This document shows, piece after piece, positions 62,486 through 64,000 of a stretch of 64,000 bases of DNA. The stretch comes from Kurthia gibsonii (GTDB lineage: Bacteria > Bacillota > Bacilli > Bacillales_A > Planococcaceae), in assembly GCF_006539985.1 (NCBI RefSeq), contig NZ_BJOB01000008.1, positions 1-64,000 on the forward strand, given 5' to 3'. The notes below the pieces were generated by a model. That model saw nothing but the letters and a program-made list of their open reading frames with translations. It was not told the origin of the DNA and searched no databases. A program made the translations under genes and the position numbers. How positions within the stretch are numbered: the stretch's first letter is position 1; the number at the start of each line of letters is the position of its first letter.

Positions 62486-63216
62486 AATTGCTGACGTCCT
62501 TGTTGCAACATTTGAATCAGTTGTTGCTTCACGTCTTGCACCTCCTTACTTGCTAAATCTGAACGCTGTCTTTTATGTTCCATTGGGACAATCGTTTCGT
62601 GTAGCGTATGAATTGGTGTCTGCTGTACAGTTAGAATACGATCTGATAAATAGAGCGCTTCATCCACATCATGCGTAATAAATAAAATGGTTTTACGCCA
62701 TTTCTTCGCTTGTATGTATAACCAATCTTGTAACTCCATCTTCGTCAGTGCATCGAGCGCACTAAATGGTTCATCGAGTAACAGTACATCTTGTGAAGCA
62801 TTCAATGCACGAATGAATGCAACACGTTGACGCATGCCACCCGATAAGTCTTTTGGTTTTTTATGCATGTAAGCTCCTAGACCAAATTCCTCGAGTAACG
62901 CCTTACTCTGTTCTTCTGCTCTCTTTTTCGGTATTCGCTGACATTCTAATGGCAACAATGTATTTTGTAATACGGTTCGCCAAGGGAGCAGTAAATCTTG
63001 CTGTGGCATATAGCCTACAGGTTGTTTCGCTACGGTCACTTGTCCCGACTGTGCCTGAGATAGACCTGTAATGAGACGAAAAATCGTACTTTTTCCGCAA
63101 CCACTCGGACCAATTAACGAAACGAATTCACCTTCTTGAATGGAAAAATGAACATGGTCTAAAATGGGTTGTTCTTCGTAACGAAAACAGACATCTTGTA
63201 AAGCTAAACTCTCCAA
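62482..63216 (-). CDS. thiZ: thiamin-precursor ABC transporter, ATPase ThiZ
   Basis: 244 residues from TTG 63216, 6 nt after AGGAGGAAG; the open frame begins 23 codons earlier inside the terminator of the second riboswitch. Walker A SLIGPSGCGKSTIFRLITGL, Q-loop MPQQDLLLPW, signature LSGGMRQRVAFIRALNASQD, Walker B VLLLDEPFSALDALTK, H-loop FITHDVDE. First gene of the operon. Regulated through the tandem TPP riboswitches upstream. Confidence 0.95.
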   Translation of the reverse strand: MESLALQDVCFRYEEQPILDHVHFSIQEGEFVSLIGPSGCGKSTIFRLITGLSQAQSGQVTVAKQPVGYMPQQDLLLPWRTVLQNTLLPLECQRIPKKRAEEQSKALLEEFGLGAYMHKKPKDLSGGMRQRVAFIRALNASQDVLLLDEPFSALDALTKMELQDWLYIQAKKWRKTILFITHDVDEALYLSDRILTVQQTPIHTLHETIVPMEHKRQRSDLASKEVQDVKQQLIQMLQQGRQQL

Positions 63217-63233
63217 TGATCTTCCTCCTCTAT

Positions 63234-63268
63234 AAAAAAAGCCATCTCGACAAAGAATCGAAATGGCT
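63234..63268 (-). terminator. riboswitch-controlled terminator, proximal
   Basis: On the minus strand GCCATTTCGA and TCGAGATGGC (one mismatch) with an 8-nt loop, then T7. It directly follows the second TPP aptamer and ends transcription before thiZ when TPP is bound. Confidence 0.88.
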
Positions 63269-63289
63269 GCAAATGACAGAATCATCGCA

Positions 63290-63383
63290 TGCCACTTCCC
63301 TACGCTAGTCCGAACTAGATCAGGTAATAAGGGTTAAGGTGTCGAAACCTCTCTCAGCACGTAAAAACGGCACCCCTAGTGGT
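63290..63383 (-). ncRNA. TPP riboswitch, proximal copy
   Basis: On the minus strand it reads TAGGGGTGCC, GTGCTGAGAGAGG, ACACCTTAACCC, TTACCTGATCTAGTTCGGAC and TAGCGTAGGGAAGTGG, the complete THI box. The CTGAGA and ACCTGATCTAG segments bind the pyrimidine and diphosphate. It is followed by a terminator and thiZ. Confidence 0.97.
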
Positions 63384-63400
63384 GAAGCATTATGAAATTA

Positions 63401-63438
63401 GAAAAAGCCCCTGTCTCCATACACGTATCGAAACAGGG
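63401..63438 (-). terminator. riboswitch-controlled terminator, distal
   Basis: On the minus strand CCCTGTTTCGAT and ATGGAGACAGGG (two mismatches) with a 6-nt loop, then GCTTTTTC. It belongs to the distal aptamer. Confidence 0.85.
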
Positions 63439-63465
63439 ACCTGAAATTGTTTTTTCGGTCGAAAC

Positions 63466-63556
63466 GGCTTCCCTACGCTAGTATGAACTAGATCAGGTTG
63501 AAAGAATCCAGAGCTTACGGCTCCATCTCAGCTGGCAACACCAGCACTCCTAGCAC
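63466..63556 (-). ncRNA. TPP riboswitch, distal copy
   Basis: On the minus strand: TAGGAGTGCTGG, CAGCTGAGATGGAG, TTTCAACCTGATCTAGTTCA and TACTAGCGTAGGGAAGCC, a second complete THI box. The P3 arm (GAGCCGTAAGCTC) is a simple hairpin. It has its own terminator, then the proximal riboswitch. Both control the thiZ-thiF operon. Confidence 0.97.
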
Positions 63557-63623
63557 ACTATGATTTTGTTAAGGTGAGTATAGCACTCCCTAGTAATTTA
63601 TGCAATAGTTGGTTTTATTTTCA

Positions 63624-64000
63624 TTACCAAAGTGGTTTGTCCTCTTTGTCGACACGAATAAAGAGCGGTGAAAATAAAATAAAGTAAATCATATAAACGA
63701 TGATGACACCAATAATATACGCTATGTGAATTCCGTATAGATTCGCTCCGATTGACAATGCGCCTAACACAAGACTTAGCAGGAAGCTTTGTAGATCAAT
63801 GCGCCTTTTATTTAAATAAATCGGTTGTGCACAATATTCACATGTTTGATATTTCTTCATACCCCACTGAAGTTTCCACGCCGTCCGATAGTCGAGCACT
63901 TCGTCGCAATGTGGACAAGTTACCTCCTCACGATTTTTCATGACAAGCCATAAAATAAAGCTTAAAACAATAAAAGCAATTCCTACGTATAGAGCGTTTT
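63624..64000 (-). CDS. membrane protein with zinc-ribbon (TIGR04104-like), possibly cut by the window edge
   Basis: From ATG 63941 it encodes 105 residues: VTCPHCDEVLDYRTAWKLQW, KKYQTCEYCAQPIYLN (two CxxC pairs of a zinc ribbon, as in TIGR04104 proteins), then two membrane helices (FLLSLVLGALSIGANLYGI, IAYIIGVIIVYMIYFILFSP). No ribosome site precedes this ATG. The same frame stays open to the window edge, reading ALYVGIAFIVLSFILWLV, a further membrane helix. The longer form reaching past 64000 is therefore at least as likely. Confidence 0.75.
   Translation of the reverse strand, partial: NALYVGIAFIVLSFILWLVMKNREEVTCPHCDEVLDYRTAWKLQWGMKKYQTCEYCAQPIYLNKRRIDLQSFLLSLVLGALSIGANLYGIHIAYIIGVIIVYMIYFILFSPLFIRVDKEDKPLW

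Noticed and set aside
1-64000. tRNA, rRNA, prophage or insertion-sequence transposase genes
   Set aside because: None recognised by eye; a tRNA covariance scan would be needed to exclude a tRNA fully.

Overview
The window is low-GC Gram-positive chromosomal DNA, most likely from the Bacillales family Caryophanaceae/Planococcaceae and plausibly Kurthia (inference). Grounds: strong AGGAGG-type ribosome sites, TTG starts, Firmicutes-type regulators (Zur, OhrR, CzrA, BmrR), and a housekeeping block that matches the Bacillus subtilis citB-yneP-yneR-plsY-parE-parC neighbourhood. The small spore-protein genes that sit next to citB in B. subtilis (sspO, sspP, tlp) are absent here, which would fit a non-sporulating relative.

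Layout. 1-7.8 kb is an accessory, rearranged region: the start of a secreted WapA/RHS-like protein, a hicAB toxin-antitoxin pair, a polyvalent-protein-type LPD1 gene with a DNA methyltransferase, and a complete group II intron. The intron's 5' flank is a phnW fragment and its 3' flank is the methyltransferase. A decayed deoR fragment lies beyond. 7.8-19.8 kb holds an ECF sigma factor with a DUF4179 partner, a MarR-controlled oxidoreductase with a striking double operator, a Zur-controlled zinc metallochaperone, the ohrR/ohr peroxide module, an intact diguanylate cyclase beside a doubly broken EAL gene, and several small membrane proteins. 20-30.5 kb encodes exported enzymes: two paralogous 1,100-residue subtilases, a thermonuclease and a DNA/RNA endonuclease lipoprotein. 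30.6-35 kb has an MFS transporter preceded by a candidate leader-peptide attenuator, small enzymes, and several pseudogenes.

35-46.7 kb is the conserved core (parC, parE, plsY, a HesB-like protein, thioesterase, aconitase, and a FusB-type EF-G-binding protein). It is interrupted by a 430-bp array of 21-bp repeats. 46.9-56.4 kb carries lutABC for lactate oxidation, a BmrR/Bmr-type drug efflux pair, a czcD-czrA metal efflux operon, an AraC/EamA divergent pair and a second CDF transporter. 57-63.6 kb is one compact thiamin operon, thiZ-thiX-thiY-tenI-thiO-thiS-thiG-thiF, controlled by two TPP riboswitches in series, each with its own terminator. It combines thiazole synthesis with uptake of a pyrimidine precursor.

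The most unusual items are the phnW/intron/methyltransferase junction, the 21-bp repeat array, the attenuator before the MFS gene, the tandem TPP riboswitches, and the repeated 18-bp motif flanking the subtilase pair. No tRNA, rRNA, CRISPR array or complete insertion sequence was seen.
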